Below, piece by piece: positions 1 to 8,765 of a stretch of 45,019 bases of DNA. The stretch's first letter is position 1; the number at the start of each line of letters is the position of its first letter. Source of the stretch: Legionella genomosp. 1 (GTDB lineage: Bacteria > Pseudomonadota > Gammaproteobacteria > Legionellales > Legionellaceae); the NCBI GenBank assembly GCA_945878975.1, contig CAMCUM010000019.1:1-45019 (forward strand), written 5' to 3'. The position numbers and the translations under genes were made by a program. The notes below the pieces were generated by a model. The model had not been told where the DNA came from. It worked only from the letters and a program-made list of their open reading frames with translations, and did no database searches.

Positions 1-52
1 CCGACAGTGGAAATTAAATTTAATTGAGACCCTAAACCCAGATTGGCGTGAT

Positions 53-1627
53 CTATATGAAGATATTTGTCGTTGATTTAGATCGTCTGGATGCCGCGGA
101 CAAGCCGCGGCACGTAGGCGTCGGGGATGAATTGTAAACACGCCCTAGATTACGAAAAAATATATACTCAAAATCGGAGCAGGTTCTTGTTTCTAATATG
201 GTATGTAACAAACCATGAATCTCTTCCTGATCGGTTATAGATACAGAGATACTAGCCAAATGCTGAATAAATTTTGTGAAATCACTGCTGGATAAAATAT
301 GGGTTAAATCATTGAATTGATATACCAAATTTTCAAATGATTGTTGGGTCATAAGGGGTTGATTCACCCGCAAAGTATCCATTATTTTTTTGACTGAACG
401 TGCTTGTACCTCAGAAAAATTGAGACATTCAATAAAAGCGATTTGTTGCAGAGTCAGTCCTGTACTGATATCCATTAAGTATTGACGTTTATGAGCAAAA
501 TACTGTTCGTGAAAAGCAAAAGCCATATGTTCTTCTAGATAATCTAGCACTTGCGCTTGAGTCTGGATCTCTCGGTTGTGAAGTCTTAAACAAAGCGCAT
601 GTAAATCAGTCCATGTTAATCTTGTATTTGACTGAATGTCCTCAAGTAGGGAAAAAGTAAATTGTGTCAGCGCTCTATCCGGAAAATTGAGCTTTGCAAC
701 CTCAGTTTCATAAGGTTCGGCCTCTGTTACATTAAATGTACTCAGATGCGCAGATAAAAACAGATGAGCCTCTCGTATAGCCCTATTTACGCACAACCGC
801 TTTTGTAGACGGATATAATTTTCGATGCCTGAGCCGATCCAGTTTGGGTTGCTTTGATAAAATCGACAACCTTTATATAATGATGCTTTTAAAGCAGAAA
901 CCGCATAGTTTAAGTCATCGGATAATTCTGTGAGTATATTTTCTCTTTGTAAAACAAACGTCACCTGACCAAAATGGTATTTAAAGTAGGAAAAAATATG
1001 CTGCAAAAAATGGAAATTAGGGGGATCTTCTAATCGACATAAATGATAAACGAGGTCGTTGCGCATAAAGCTTTTTTGATCTTCCGATATAACTATATGG
1101 AAGGTATTTAGGAGAGGATTCAATGTTTCCCAACTATTAATCACATTACATATCTCTGTCCAGATCTTAACCAGTTGCGCTTCTTGGTTTCTATCTGCAT
1201 TAAAACGCGTGGTTCCTGCTGCCAACAGACGCATAAGTTTCAACTTGTTTTCTTCAGAAATAAGTTCTAAATTTTCAATACGTTGGAGTGCATTACGGTA
1301 AAATGTAATCGACTGACGTTGCGGCTGAAAAGAAATGTAGCGCCAAAAGTCTTGGGCAGTATTTATTTTTTTATAATCTGTAATAGAACGAAAACCCCAG
1401 CAGTGTCTATCCTCTGTCGAGCGGGTATTATCGTAAAAATTGTCCTTTACATAATTCATTTCAGGTAAAAGAATCGTGCAAGGATTCTCGTCTTTCTCAT
1501 GATCCGATAACGCTCGAATTGCATCATTGCTGCTTTCTAGAGGCAGTCTCAATAATGCTTGCCATTGTTCTTGACGATCTGAAAGCGGTAAATGCCTATT
1601 TTTAAGCACAGCTTCCCATCGCCCCAA
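53..1627 (-). CDS. Hypothetical protein, downstream part of an ORF split by an amber codon
   Basis: I do not recognise a domain in these 524 residues. The protein looks soluble and largely helical, with no signal peptide or membrane segment. The reading frame opens with a TTG at 1625-1627 that has no Shine-Dalgarno sequence before it, and the first internal ATG is about 56 codons in. Going upstream, the frame continues for eight more codons and then meets the TAG (1652-1654) that ends the preceding gene, so the two ORFs lie in one frame. The likeliest reading is that this is the distal part of a roughly 760-residue protein. The last 20 or so residues are translated from a dispersed intergenic repeat (87-146), so the native C-terminus has probably been replaced. 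Whether this part is translated at all is unknown. The coding frame is otherwise open for over 1.5 kb, which argues that the interruption is recent. Confidence 0.5.
   Translation of the reverse strand: MGRWEAVLKNRHLPLSDRQEQWQALLRLPLESSNDAIRALSDHEKDENPCTILLPEMNYVKDNFYDNTRSTEDRHCWGFRSITDYKKINTAQDFWRYISFQPQRQSITFYRNALQRIENLELISEENKLKLMRLLAAGTTRFNADRNQEAQLVKIWTEICNVINSWETLNPLLNTFHIVISEDQKSFMRNDLVYHLCRLEDPPNFHFLQHIFSYFKYHFGQVTFVLQRENILTELSDDLNYAVSALKASLYKGCRFYQSNPNWIGSGIENYIRLQKRLCVNRAIREAHLFLSAHLSTFNVTEAEPYETEVAKLNFPDRALTQFTFSLLEDIQSNTRLTWTDLHALCLRLHNREIQTQAQVLDYLEEHMAFAFHEQYFAHKRQYLMDISTGLTLQQIAFIECLNFSEVQARSVKKIMDTLRVNQPLMTQQSFENLVYQFNDLTHILSSSDFTKFIQHLASISVSITDQEEIHGLLHTILETRTCSDFEYIFFRNLGRVYNSSPTPTCRGLSAASRRSKSTTNIFI
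87..146. repeat. 60-bp dispersed repeat, left copy
   Basis: Matches the copy at 44877-44936 at 59 of 60 positions in inverted orientation, with the internal palindrome GCCGCGGACAAGCCGCGGC. It forms the 3' end of the hypothetical gene 53-1627. Confidence 0.95.
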
Positions 1628-1651
1628 TAAAACAATAGGGTTTTGAAGTGA

Positions 1652-2338
1652 CTAGAGCAATTTGTGGGAAAATGCAGGGGGATAGAAAGTACATCCTAAT
1701 TCTTCAACGGTATGTGAAAACGAAATAAAAGCAGCCCGTAATGCCGTTTCAGAACAAGTCTGCCGTCCATTCGGTAAAACACGCATAGCTTGCAACGTTT
1801 CATACCAGGCTTTTTGTGCCCCATCAAAAGGATGCGCTAGGTCTGGATGCTCATCGTCCAGTGGATCATCAATATTGATAGCAAGATAACGTGGCGGGGC
1901 TGCTTTTTGTAGTTCATGTAAGTGATGGCTATAATGCAAAATGTCCACAACCCCAGTTGCAGGGTTTTTGGCCATTAAACAGCCTTTAGGAAGATGATAA
2001 AAATCAATCCCACTTACAAATTTCTCAAAATTTTGCAAAATTATATTGCAAGACTCAACGGTCAAATACCGTGCTTTATGATTTTTACCATGCTGCCCTG
2101 TTGAATCAATATGACCCAATAAATGATTCCAAAATAAATCAGCATTTTCGAGATGACGATTACCTGCTAAACCAGGATATTGCTCGATGAGTGGTCTAAT
2201 ATGTTGATGAAATAATTTTCTAAACTCTTCTATGCCCACCAGTTGAAAAGTTTGGGTATCTTTGGGCGTTAGATGATGACGAGTAATTTGTTTAGTCGTT
2301 TGAACGACATGATTCACTTGAATATTATTAGGTGGCAC
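1652..2338 (-). CDS. Hypothetical protein, upstream part of the amber-split ORF
   Basis: This 228-residue product has no family that I recognise, no signal peptide and no membrane segment. It starts with GTG at 2336-2338, with a GGAG-type ribosome binding site about ten bases upstream and a good sigma70 promoter ahead of it (see 2368-2396). It therefore looks like the true 5' end of a transcription unit. It ends at TAG 1652-1654, and the same frame then continues without a stop through the next ORF to position 53. The product may be a truncated protein that is still made, or the 5' part of a pseudogene. TAG ends other intact genes in this window, for example the BamC-like gene at 7158, so a reassigned amber codon is unlikely. 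The neighbouring gene on its 5' side is prs, separated by about 470 bases. Confidence 0.55.
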   Translation of the reverse strand: MPPNNIQVNHVVQTTKQITRHHLTPKDTQTFQLVGIEEFRKLFHQHIRPLIEQYPGLAGNRHLENADLFWNHLLGHIDSTGQHGKNHKARYLTVESCNIILQNFEKFVSGIDFYHLPKGCLMAKNPATGVVDILHYSHHLHELQKAAPPRYLAINIDDPLDDEHPDLAHPFDGAQKAWYETLQAMRVLPNGRQTCSETALRAAFISFSHTVEELGCTFYPPAFSHKLL

Positions 2339-2804
2339 GATAAAAACTCCACAAAAAACAGTAAAATATTATACACATTCCTCGTTTATTGGTTAACTCA
2401 TTTGGGGTAACCGCGTCTTCATTTAACTTTCTTATCAATATACGTAATTTGAGATGATTGTGCTCGTTACTTGTTTTGTGCATTGAGTATTTTTTTTGCA
2501 TTTTCTGGGGTGAAATCATCAGGTAATGAATGAATGCGTGAAATTTCTGCGTTTGTTTGCATAATTTGACCAATAATAACATGTTATGATTAGTTTTAAC
2601 ACAAAGAGAGCGTAAAGTCAATTCCAGCAGAAAAATTTGAGTGTTTCGAGTATGTTTTTTACAGATGAACTTTAGGCGTTTTGACCTTTGGTGCCAAGCT
2701 ACGAAAAGGAGTAATAGGTAGTTCTATTGCGAATTTTTAATCGTAGCATAGGCCTAAAAAGCAATAGCATAAAAACCTAAAATTCATTCGTGAAAGGTAT
2801 ATAT
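2339..2804. other. Intergenic region between prs and the split hypothetical gene
   Basis: This 466-base stretch is AT-rich and holds the promoter at 2368-2396. A 97-codon open frame on the minus strand (2328-2621) runs through the promoter and ribosome binding site of the next gene and has a composition unlike a protein, so I do not call it. I see no tRNA, strong terminator or rplY gene here; rplY commonly follows prs in gammaproteobacteria. Confidence 0.6.
2368..2396 (-). promoter_or_regulatory. Predicted sigma70 promoter of the split hypothetical gene
   Basis: On the minus strand TTAACC (2391-2396) is followed after 17 bases by a perfect TATAAT (2368-2373). The start codon GTG lies about 30 bases downstream of the -10 box, with GGAG between. 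This is one of the best promoter matches in the window. Confidence 0.6.
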
Positions 2805-3758
2805 CTAGCAATCAACAAACATAGAGCTTACTGATTGTTCGTCATTGACGCGTTTTAATGCTTGGGCAAGTAACGGGGCCAGGCTGATCACGCGTATTTT
2901 TTTGCATGCATTTGCGGCATCGGATAAGGGGATTGTGTCTGTTACAACTAATTCATCTAAGGAAGAGTTTTCAATATTTTCTAAGGCGGGCCCAGATAAT
3001 ACAGAATGGGTGATATAGGCACGTACAGAAAGTGCGCCGGATTTTTTTAATTCTGCAGCTGCGGTGCACATCGTTCCTGCGGTATCAACAATATCATCGA
3101 TGATAATACAATGTTTGTTGGCTGGATCACCAATGATATGCCTCACTTCAGATTTGTTTGGACCGCTGCGGCGTTTATCAATGATTGATAACTCGGCATC
3201 ATTCAAACGCTTGGCCATTGCTCGCGCGCGCACCACGCCACCGACGTCGGGTGAAACGATCATCAATGGATCCATATTTTGCTTGAGGATATCTGTCAAC
3301 ATGACGGGTGTTGAGTACACATTGTCGACGGGCATATAAAAAAAACCTTGGATTTGATCAGCATGCAAATCTACTGTCAGTATTCGACAAATGCCAACAG
3401 AACTCATCATGTCTGCAACAACCTTTGCCGTAATAGGGACGCGCGCTGAACGCACACGTCGATCTTGTCTTGCATAACCAAAATAAGGGACCACTGCGGT
3501 GATACGAGCCGCTGATGAACGGCGCAATGCATCAGCCATGGTAAGTAATTCCATAAGATTATTGTTTGCGGGAGCAGAGGTAGATTGAATGACAAACACA
3601 TCTTTACCACGTACATTTTCAAGAACTTCAACCATGGTTTCACCATCGCTGAAAGTTCCAACTAACGCCTTGCCAATAGGTAAACCTAAATCTGAAGCAA
3701 TGCTGTCAGCGAGTAAATGGTTAGAGTTTCCGGTGAAAATCATCATTCTGCTGGTCAT
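2805..3758 (-). CDS. prs: Ribose-phosphate pyrophosphokinase
   Basis: Makes phosphoribosyl pyrophosphate from ribose 5-phosphate and ATP in the cytoplasm, feeding purine, pyrimidine, histidine and NAD synthesis; PyrE, encoded further along, uses its product. The 317-residue length matches the bacterial family. Visible signatures are the N-terminal FTGNSN start region, the FSDGE motif near residue 38, the [10 protein letters not shown] flexible-loop motif near residue 95, the [12 protein letters not shown] stretch and the PRPP-binding loop [10 protein letters not shown] near residue 220. The start at 3758 has an AAGAGA-type ribosome binding site. It lies directly downstream of tRNA-Gln on the same strand, a gammaproteobacterial arrangement, and a long hairpin lies in the stretch between them. 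No rplY-pth follows. Confidence 0.97.
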   Translation of the reverse strand: MTSRMMIFTGNSNHLLADSIASDLGLPIGKALVGTFSDGETMVEVLENVRGKDVFVIQSTSAPANNNLMELLTMADALRRSSAARITAVVPYFGYARQDRRVRSARVPITAKVVADMMSSVGICRILTVDLHADQIQGFFYMPVDNVYSTPVMLTDILKQNMDPLMIVSPDVGGVVRARAMAKRLNDAELSIIDKRRSGPNKSEVRHIIGDPANKHCIIIDDIVDTAGTMCTAAAELKKSGALSVRAYITHSVLSGPALENIENSSLDELVVTDTIPLSDAANACKKIRVISLAPLLAQALKRVNDEQSVSSMFVDC

Positions 3759-3775
3759 AGATATCTCTTATGGAT

Positions 3776-3870
3776 AAACACATAGCAGAAAACAACAAGA
3801 AAGATATTATTATTATTATTTAGGCGAAAACGAAACCGCATTCCTTCTCGTTATTTTCTGCTATCTGTTT
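3776..3870 (-). promoter_or_regulatory. Long imperfect inverted repeat in the tRNA-Gln to prs leader
   Basis: Arms 3776-3803 and 3843-3870 match at 24 of 28 positions when one is reverse-complemented, around a 39-base spacer. Read as RNA from the minus strand, three of the four differences become G-U wobble pairs, leaving one mismatch in 28; read from the plus strand they become C-A or C-C clashes. The pattern therefore favours a hairpin in the transcript leading into prs. The prs ribosome binding site lies only a few bases beyond the 3' arm. Roles in processing the tRNA from the mRNA, attenuation or translation control are all possible; none is shown. Confidence 0.6.
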
Positions 3871-3889
3871 ACTTGTGTTTTAATAATTG

Positions 3890-3964
3890 TGGCTGGGGTG
3901 CTAGGATTCGAACCTAGGAATGCTGGGATCAAAACCCAGTGCCTTACCACTTGGCGACACCCCA
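3890..3964 (-). tRNA. tRNA-Gln (anticodon TTG)
   Basis: The minus strand begins TGGGGTG and closes with CACCCCA plus discriminator G and an encoded CCA (3890-3892). The anticodon arm is CTGGG / TTTTGAT / CCCAG, giving anticodon TTG, which reads CAA glutamine codons. The T arm contains the canonical GGTTCGAATCC. Total length is 75 bases with CCA. It precedes prs by about 130 bases on the same strand. Confidence 0.97.
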
Positions 3965-4001
3965 ATACAGCTTGTGGCTTCATCATTGCGACATGGGTTG
4001 T

Positions 4002-4030
4002 ATTTTGCAGAGATTTGGGTGGCTTGTCAA
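4002..4030 (-). promoter_or_regulatory. Predicted promoter for tRNA-Gln (and possibly prs)
   Basis: On the minus strand a perfect TTGACA (4025-4030) is followed after 17 bases by CAAAAT (4002-4007), about 38 bases before the mature tRNA 5' end. The -10 box is a weak match, so the call rests mainly on the -35 box and position. Confidence 0.45.
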
Positions 4031-4064
4031 CTTAATTATAAACGATGTTTGATTTTCCTATCTT

Positions 4065-4628
4065 TCAGATTACCTTTTTTTGTTTTTCTATGAATTCGCT
4101 TATTCCTTTGTCTATGCGTTTTCGTTGGGGAGTAAAAGGTTGCTTGAGCATCAGTTCAGGCAGGATTGCCTGTATAAAAATTCTCCAGGTATTATCATGG
4201 TAGGCTTCTTTGACGGCACCACTTAAATCGAGTTTTCCTTCTTTGTTGGCGAGCTGTGATACAGTGATTTTTTCTTCCTTTAAATGGTATGTGAATATTA
4301 CCGATCGAAAAAACAGCATAGCACCGTCACGAATTTTTTTATTCTCATCACCAAGAAAATGACTACTTATTTTTTTGTTTTCAAAGATAGCATCATGAAT
4401 GAGTTTTGCGAGAATAATATCTAATTCATTAAGATTGGTTGGCAAGAATTCAAATGCTGCATAGGCAATAAGATTATCCTTGAAAGCTTTTGAATCCAGA
4501 TGATTCTCCAACACGTATTGATCAAAACTGGCTAGTGCCGCAATGTCGCCGTGACGTATTCGGTTGATGATAGTTTGCATAAATGTGTCTGTCATGACCG
4601 TAATCGCTCTAATGAGTAGTGATATCAT
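4065..4628 (-). CDS. Hypothetical protein
   Basis: A 187-residue protein that I do not recognise. It appears soluble and helical, rich in Lys, Glu, Ile and Leu, with no signal peptide or membrane segment. It follows the AddB-like nuclease gene by 15 bases on the same strand and so probably shares its transcript. Two starts are possible: the ATG at 4626-4628, which lacks a clear ribosome binding site, and the ATG at 4593-4595 (giving a product beginning MTDTF), which has only a weak GAG upstream. Lineage-restricted proteins of this kind are common in host-associated gammaproteobacteria, but nothing here shows a function. Confidence 0.6.
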   Translation of the reverse strand: MISLLIRAITVMTDTFMQTIINRIRHGDIAALASFDQYVLENHLDSKAFKDNLIAYAAFEFLPTNLNELDIILAKLIHDAIFENKKISSHFLGDENKKIRDGAMLFFRSVIFTYHLKEEKITVSQLANKEGKLDLSGAVKEAYHDNTWRIFIQAILPELMLKQPFTPQRKRIDKGISEFIEKQKKVI

Positions 4629-4642
4629 CAGTATAGAACAGA

Positions 4643-7165
4643 TTAAGAAATTCTACATAAACTATGAAAAGAGCAACTTTGACAAATACTGCTGCGTTTG
4701 GGGTTTGGTTCGCAATGACCTTGTTGTATTTCATTGGCTAACTTTGTCAACTCCGTTTCCCAATGATGTTGATAAGTAGACCATGATTCATCTGCGCGTA
4801 AGCTTTGCATGCCTGGTTCATCATTGGGTATGGCGCTTAAACCTTGCAGAGTAGTGCGACCGGCTTTCATTTGAACAAACATAAGAGTGGTGATTTGTTT
4901 ATCTAATAAAGCATAGAGCAGTAATTGGGGCGCTTCAGGGCGCTCTTCTAACCACGGCTTGGTGGTGGGTAAGCTGGTTTTGTAGTCAATGACGCATTTG
5001 TCTGGTTGCAGCAAGTTTTGATCCAAACGGTCGACGCGTACCTTTAGTGGTAAGCCAGCTAGAGTTATCTCATAAGTTTGCTCGAGTGTCTCAATTTGAA
5101 AAGGCGCACGTTTTTTTTCCCATTCTAGGCAAGCGTGGATCAAATGCGTGAGCCTTTGATACTCGAGTTCTTGCGTCAATTCTGATAAACCAGCAGGGCG
5201 CGCTGCCATGAATGTTTGTAGCGTACTGCGAATACTGTTCTGAACTAAGTTTGACAAATGGTCGGCTGGTAGCTGTAATAGTTGGGCCTGCTGTCGCAAT
5301 TGATGCCACACCGTTTCCATGATCTGATGTAAAATTTGGCCGCGCTCTGCTAAATCGAGCCCATCTGTGTACACGATTGTTGGTTTTATTTTCAGGCGAT
5401 GCGCAGCAAAGGCTTGAAAGGGGCATTTCGCTTGGCTTGCTAGTACAGCGGTACCACCAGAAAATCGCGAGCCAATTGTAGGGGGATGGCTATAGTTTTC
5501 TTGATAGGCCTCAGCAGCCGAGGTCCAGTAGGAGGTAGGATGGGGCAGGGCAGTGTAGAGGGGATAATCTTGAATGAGTGCGCTGGGTAATTGCGGTTGA
5601 TCTGCAACTGTTTGCGGATAACTATAAACAATGGTGTGAGATGCATAGCCAAGTCGTTGTAATACCAATTGCGCACGTTGAAATTCGCGCTGAGCATCCG
5701 TATGTGGCATGACCAAATTCTTTTGCATAGAGATAGGTAAAAAGGGAGAAAACTTGGTTTTTTGCGGGAGACATTGATCAGTTAAACCCATGATCCAAAT
5801 GCTATCAAATTGACATCCGGATGCCTCCAATATCCCTAAGATGGTGATCGGTGTTGCAGGCTTTTGGATTTGAAATAACACGTTTGCAGCTAAATTACGT
5901 AAGGTTTGGATGGCATTATCGGCTGACATAGTGGTTGTTAGTGCATTCAGACTCATGAAATCATCTAACAATAGATAGAAGCGATTCAAGCATTGATACG
6001 TAGTAGAATCAATCGCTGCTTCACCTGGAAAGCCCATGATGCGTAGGCGCTCTTTAAAATGCAGGGTCCAAGCAAAGGGGCTATCCTCTTTAGGATAAGG
6101 CTCAGTCTCGCGTAAACAAGCGTATAAAGAGGGTGCCTGTGCTGCAATCTGCGTCAAAAAAATTTGCCAAGGTAATTGCTGGGCTTTCATGATAAGACTA
6201 TCTTGCAATATTTGACTACGGGCTATAAATTCACTTTGCCCCCCATTGAGAAAAGGCGTATGCAAGAGGAGCCGAATTTGCTGCGCAGTACAGTGTTGCA
6301 AATCCAAAGCTAAACAATGTAATGCCGTAGAGATAATAGGATAATCCAGTAAATGCCTGCCATAAGAGATGTTATATAGATCCTGAGAAAAATGTTTTGA
6401 AAAAACGCTTTGAACTGTCTGAATTTGTTTTTGTAAGTCAGGTATAATAATAGCAATATGATGATCACCCTGCGCAAGACGCTTGCGTGTCCATGTGATG
6501 GCTTGTTGTAATTCCTCTTGCTGATTTTCGGCAGGAAAACAATATCCATCAATGGGTTTTTCTTCGTAGTCCTCAAAATGCTGTGGGCAATTTTGCTCAT
6601 TCAGTTTATTTTGCAAAGCGGTTTGTAACGGTGTGTACTCATCAAAACAGGTCCAAATCATTCGCGTAGGTTGGATAGGGTATTCGGTTGTGATGAGATA
6701 CTGAGGAATCATTTCGATGGTTAGGGCATGGTGCTTAGTCAAATTTTGTTGAAAAGATTGATACCAGCGCTGAAACCGGCGAGTATGTACTGTTTGTTGC
6801 AAACTAGGATCATCGGGTGTCAGTTGCCAAAAGATGCAACGCCGCCATGCCTCTTGAATGACCTCCAACAGCCCGTCAGAAACGTCTTCTTCTTGATGCT
6901 GTTGCAAAACCATCTGCCATAAATAATGTTGTTGATGTGCAGAGAGAAGAACGGGATGCGTATGCGATGGAAAACGGTGGTTTAGTTGATTAAAAAGATA
7001 GACGAGCCAGGATTCATAAGAAAAACACAATGGTTTGGCTAAAGGCTCACGTTGTGTGGCACGATACAACTGATGATACGTTTGAAGCAGATACATGCTC
7101 ATACGATTATTAGGGGTGATAACTAAAGCACCGTCATGCATGCATTCAAATAAGGTGCTATTCAC
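4643..7165 (-). CDS. AddB-like PD-(D/E)XK nuclease, probable DNA repair protein
   Basis: This 840-residue protein resembles the AddB/RecB-nuclease relatives annotated as probable DNA repair proteins in gammaproteobacteria. Near the C-terminus are the nuclease core residues: an acidic VDRLD stretch, then D727-Y-K729 within the IDYKTS motif. An iron-sulphur cluster signature is also visible, with Cys581 (in AKCPFQAF) and a C-x2-C-x5-C at residues 828, 831 and 837 at the very end, as in AddB. The N-terminal two thirds correspond to an inactivated helicase-like fold in this family; I see no Walker A motif. The start is GTG at 7163-7165, overlapping the BamC-like gene by eight bases, which implies translational coupling. 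No UvrD-type helicase partner (AddA/RecB) lies in the window. Function in double-strand-break processing is a family-based inference. Confidence 0.85.
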   Translation of the reverse strand: MNSTLFECMHDGALVITPNNRMSMYLLQTYHQLYRATQREPLAKPLCFSYESWLVYLFNQLNHRFPSHTHPVLLSAHQQHYLWQMVLQQHQEEDVSDGLLEVIQEAWRRCIFWQLTPDDPSLQQTVHTRRFQRWYQSFQQNLTKHHALTIEMIPQYLITTEYPIQPTRMIWTCFDEYTPLQTALQNKLNEQNCPQHFEDYEEKPIDGYCFPAENQQEELQQAITWTRKRLAQGDHHIAIIIPDLQKQIQTVQSVFSKHFSQDLYNISYGRHLLDYPIISTALHCLALDLQHCTAQQIRLLLHTPFLNGGQSEFIARSQILQDSLIMKAQQLPWQIFLTQIAAQAPSLYACLRETEPYPKEDSPFAWTLHFKERLRIMGFPGEAAIDSTTYQCLNRFYLLLDDFMSLNALTTTMSADNAIQTLRNLAANVLFQIQKPATPITILGILEASGCQFDSIWIMGLTDQCLPQKTKFSPFLPISMQKNLVMPHTDAQREFQRAQLVLQRLGYASHTIVYSYPQTVADQPQLPSALIQDYPLYTALPHPTSYWTSAAEAYQENYSHPPTIGSRFSGGTAVLASQAKCPFQAFAAHRLKIKPTIVYTDGLDLAERGQILHQIMETVWHQLRQQAQLLQLPADHLSNLVQNSIRSTLQTFMAARPAGLSELTQELEYQRLTHLIHACLEWEKKRAPFQIETLEQTYEITLAGLPLKVRVDRLDQNLLQPDKCVIDYKTSLPTTKPWLEERPEAPQLLLYALLDKQITTLMFVQMKAGRTTLQGLSAIPNDEPGMQSLRADESWSTYQHHWETELTKLANEIQQGHCEPNPKRSSICQSCSFHSLCRIS

Positions 7166-7400
7166 TTGCCTGTATAACCGGTGGTTTGATGCTGATGACC
7201 TTTATCGTTGATGTTTGATTGGGTAACTGGTAAAAATCGCTTATATTCGCATCGCTAAGTGGTTTTTGAATGCTCAAACCTTGGCCATTTTTGCTGTGTA
7301 AATACTCGGATTTATTATTGCTCGCAAATTCTGAGTGGTTTATCAGTGTGCAGGCAGTGAATCCCTGAATTAAAATAAAAATTGCTATGTTTTTTTTCAA
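7158..7400 (-). CDS. Very short BamC-like outer-membrane lipoprotein
   Basis: An 80-residue product with a lipoprotein signal peptide: MKK start, hydrophobic stretch, then a Cys at about residue 17 in the context GFTAC. It lies 26 bases after dapA, exactly where bamC (nlpB) sits in many gammaproteobacteria. The mature part has the spaced elements of the BamC N-terminal unstructured region: an EYL near residue 32, a hydrophobic LSIQKPL, then FYQLP and a late PP. In full-length BamC (about 340 residues) that segment wraps along BamD and is followed by two globular domains; both are absent here. The gene ends in TAG overlapping the start of the nuclease gene. I see no open continuation of the globular domains downstream, where the next gene begins at once. 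The assignment rests on synteny plus short motifs, so it is moderate. Confidence 0.6.
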   Translation of the reverse strand: MKKNIAIFILIQGFTACTLINHSEFASNNKSEYLHSKNGQGLSIQKPLSDANISDFYQLPNQTSTIKVISIKPPVIQASE

Positions 7401-7426
7401 AATAAACCTCTGTTCATGTATGAAAG

Positions 7427-8314
7427 CTACGTCGGCCTTACGTTCATCAATCCTAAATCCAGCAAAATCTTCTCAAGAACAGGGCGATGTTGCGCTGATA
7501 AATGGGTCATGGGTAAGCGAATTTCATCGTTGATCAAGCCCATTTTATGCGCAGCCCATTTTACTGGGATGGGATTAGCCTCAATAAACAAATGCTCATT
7601 CAAGGCTTTGATCTGTTCATTGATTTGCAAACAAAGTTCCTGGTCACCGCGTAAAGCAGCGTCACAGAGTTTCGCCATGTGTTTTGGAGCCACATTAGCT
7701 GTCACAGAAATGACGCCTTTGGCACCAGCTAATAACCATTCTGCTGCCGTGACGTCGTCGCCGCTAAAAATGTCGATGGCATTATGTGGGATAGTGAGTA
7801 ACGCTTGAAGTCGTTCGAGCTTCCCAGTGGCTTCTTTGATACCTATGATATTGGAAATTTTGCTTAAACGGGTTACGGTCTGAGGGAGCATATCGCACCC
7901 TGTCCTAGTCGGCACATTATAGAGAATAATTGGGATGGGCACGGCTTCTGCAATATGTTGATAATGCTGGTATAAGCCTTCTTGAGTAGGTCTGATATAA
8001 GCCGGGGTCATGATCAGTGCAGCATGCGCACCACATTCCATCGCGATGTTTGTTAAATGGATTGCTTCCTTGGTAGCATTGCAAGCAGTTCCTGCGATGA
8101 CAGGAATTCGTTCTTTGACTTGATCAATAACCGTTTTGATAATCAGTATTTTTTCATGTAGCGCTAATGTGCCAGATTCTCCAGTGGTACCAGCTGCTAC
8201 AATGGCACTGGTCTCATTTTGGATATGAAATTCAACTAGTTCGCGCAGTTGCTCCACATCGACTTTGTCATCAAGCCAAGGGGTAATCAAGGCGACGGTA
8301 CTACCACTAAACAT
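7427..8314 (-). CDS. dapA: 4-hydroxy-tetrahydrodipicolinate synthase
   Basis: Condenses pyruvate with aspartate semialdehyde, the first committed step of the diaminopimelate/lysine pathway that supplies peptidoglycan. The 295-residue length is normal. The GTTGES motif near residue 44 binds the pyruvate carboxylate, Tyr132 in YNVPTRTG is the proton-relay tyrosine, and Lys160 in GIKEATG is the Schiff-base lysine. The start has an AGGA ribosome binding site seven bases upstream and its own candidate promoter in the gap after mutT. The BamC-like lipoprotein and the AddB-like nuclease follow, probably on one transcript. Confidence 0.97.
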   Translation of the reverse strand: MFSGSTVALITPWLDDKVDVEQLRELVEFHIQNETSAIVAAGTTGESGTLALHEKILIIKTVIDQVKERIPVIAGTACNATKEAIHLTNIAMECGAHAALIMTPAYIRPTQEGLYQHYQHIAEAVPIPIILYNVPTRTGCDMLPQTVTRLSKISNIIGIKEATGKLERLQALLTIPHNAIDIFSGDDVTAAEWLLAGAKGVISVTANVAPKHMAKLCDAALRGDQELCLQINEQIKALNEHLFIEANPIPVKWAAHKMGLINDEIRLPMTHLSAQHRPVLEKILLDLGLMNVRPT

Positions 8315-8344
8315 GATTTATCCTAAACAAATCGCATGCAAGTA

Positions 8345-8373
8345 ATCATACTGATGATCTCGACAATGCACAA
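8345..8373 (-). promoter_or_regulatory. Predicted sigma70 promoter of dapA
   Basis: Minus-strand TTGTGC (8368-8373), a 17-base spacer and TATGAT (8345-8350) lie about 30 bases before the dapA start, within the 61-base gap after mutT. Confidence 0.5.
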
Positions 8374-8375
8374 GA

Positions 8376-8765
8376 TTAGGGGTGGGAATATTTTTTTATC
8401 CAAGCTAAAATAGGCGCATTGGTAGGTGGAAATTTATATTGATCTAGTGCTTGTGGGGCAACCCAAAGAAGATCAGTTTGCGATTCTAATTTGACAGCCT
8501 GCCCGCGAAATTCATGCACCAAAAAAACATGTAACGAAAGGGGGCCTTGTGTGCGCTCTGCGTTGATTTGAGTAATGAAATCATAGCGGAGGATATCCAA
8601 ATTGACTTCTTCTTTGATCTCACGAATGAGCGCCTCTTCAGGCGTTTCATTCCATTCCAATTTGCCACCCGGAAATTCCCACAGACCTCCGGAAGAGAGG
8701 TGGGTGGCTCGTTGTGTGATTAAGATGCTACCTTGGTCGTAAATGATAGCGACTGCAACTTTCAC
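8376..8765 (-). CDS. mutT: Nudix hydrolase, MutT-type 8-oxo-dGTP diphosphatase
   Basis: Removes oxidised guanine nucleotides from the pool to prevent A:T to C:G transversions. With the start chosen here the protein is 129 residues. The Nudix box runs from Gly34 to Leu56, with catalytic-site Glu49, Glu52 and Glu53 in REIKEEVNL; the usual Gly near the end of the box is Asn55. I chose GTG 8763-8765 because it forms a GTGA overlap with the secA stop codon and gives the MKVAVAII start typical of MutT; a longer version from TTG 8783 would run inside secA. The secA-mutT order is common in gammaproteobacteria. MutT is the best fit, but other Nudix substrates cannot be excluded by sequence alone. Confidence 0.88.
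   Translation of the reverse strand: MKVAVAIIYDQGSILITQRATHLSSGGLWEFPGGKLEWNETPEEALIREIKEEVNLDILRYDFITQINAERTQGPLSLHVFLVHEFRGQAVKLESQTDLLWVAPQALDQYKFPPTNAPILAWIKKYSHP

Noticed and set aside
2328-2621. 97-codon open frame on the minus strand upstream of the split hypothetical gene
   Set aside because: It covers the promoter and ribosome binding site of the next gene, has no clear ribosome binding site of its own and its composition is not protein-like.
7416-7808. 130-codon frame opposite dapA
   Set aside because: It is antisense to a clear dapA frame with all catalytic residues.
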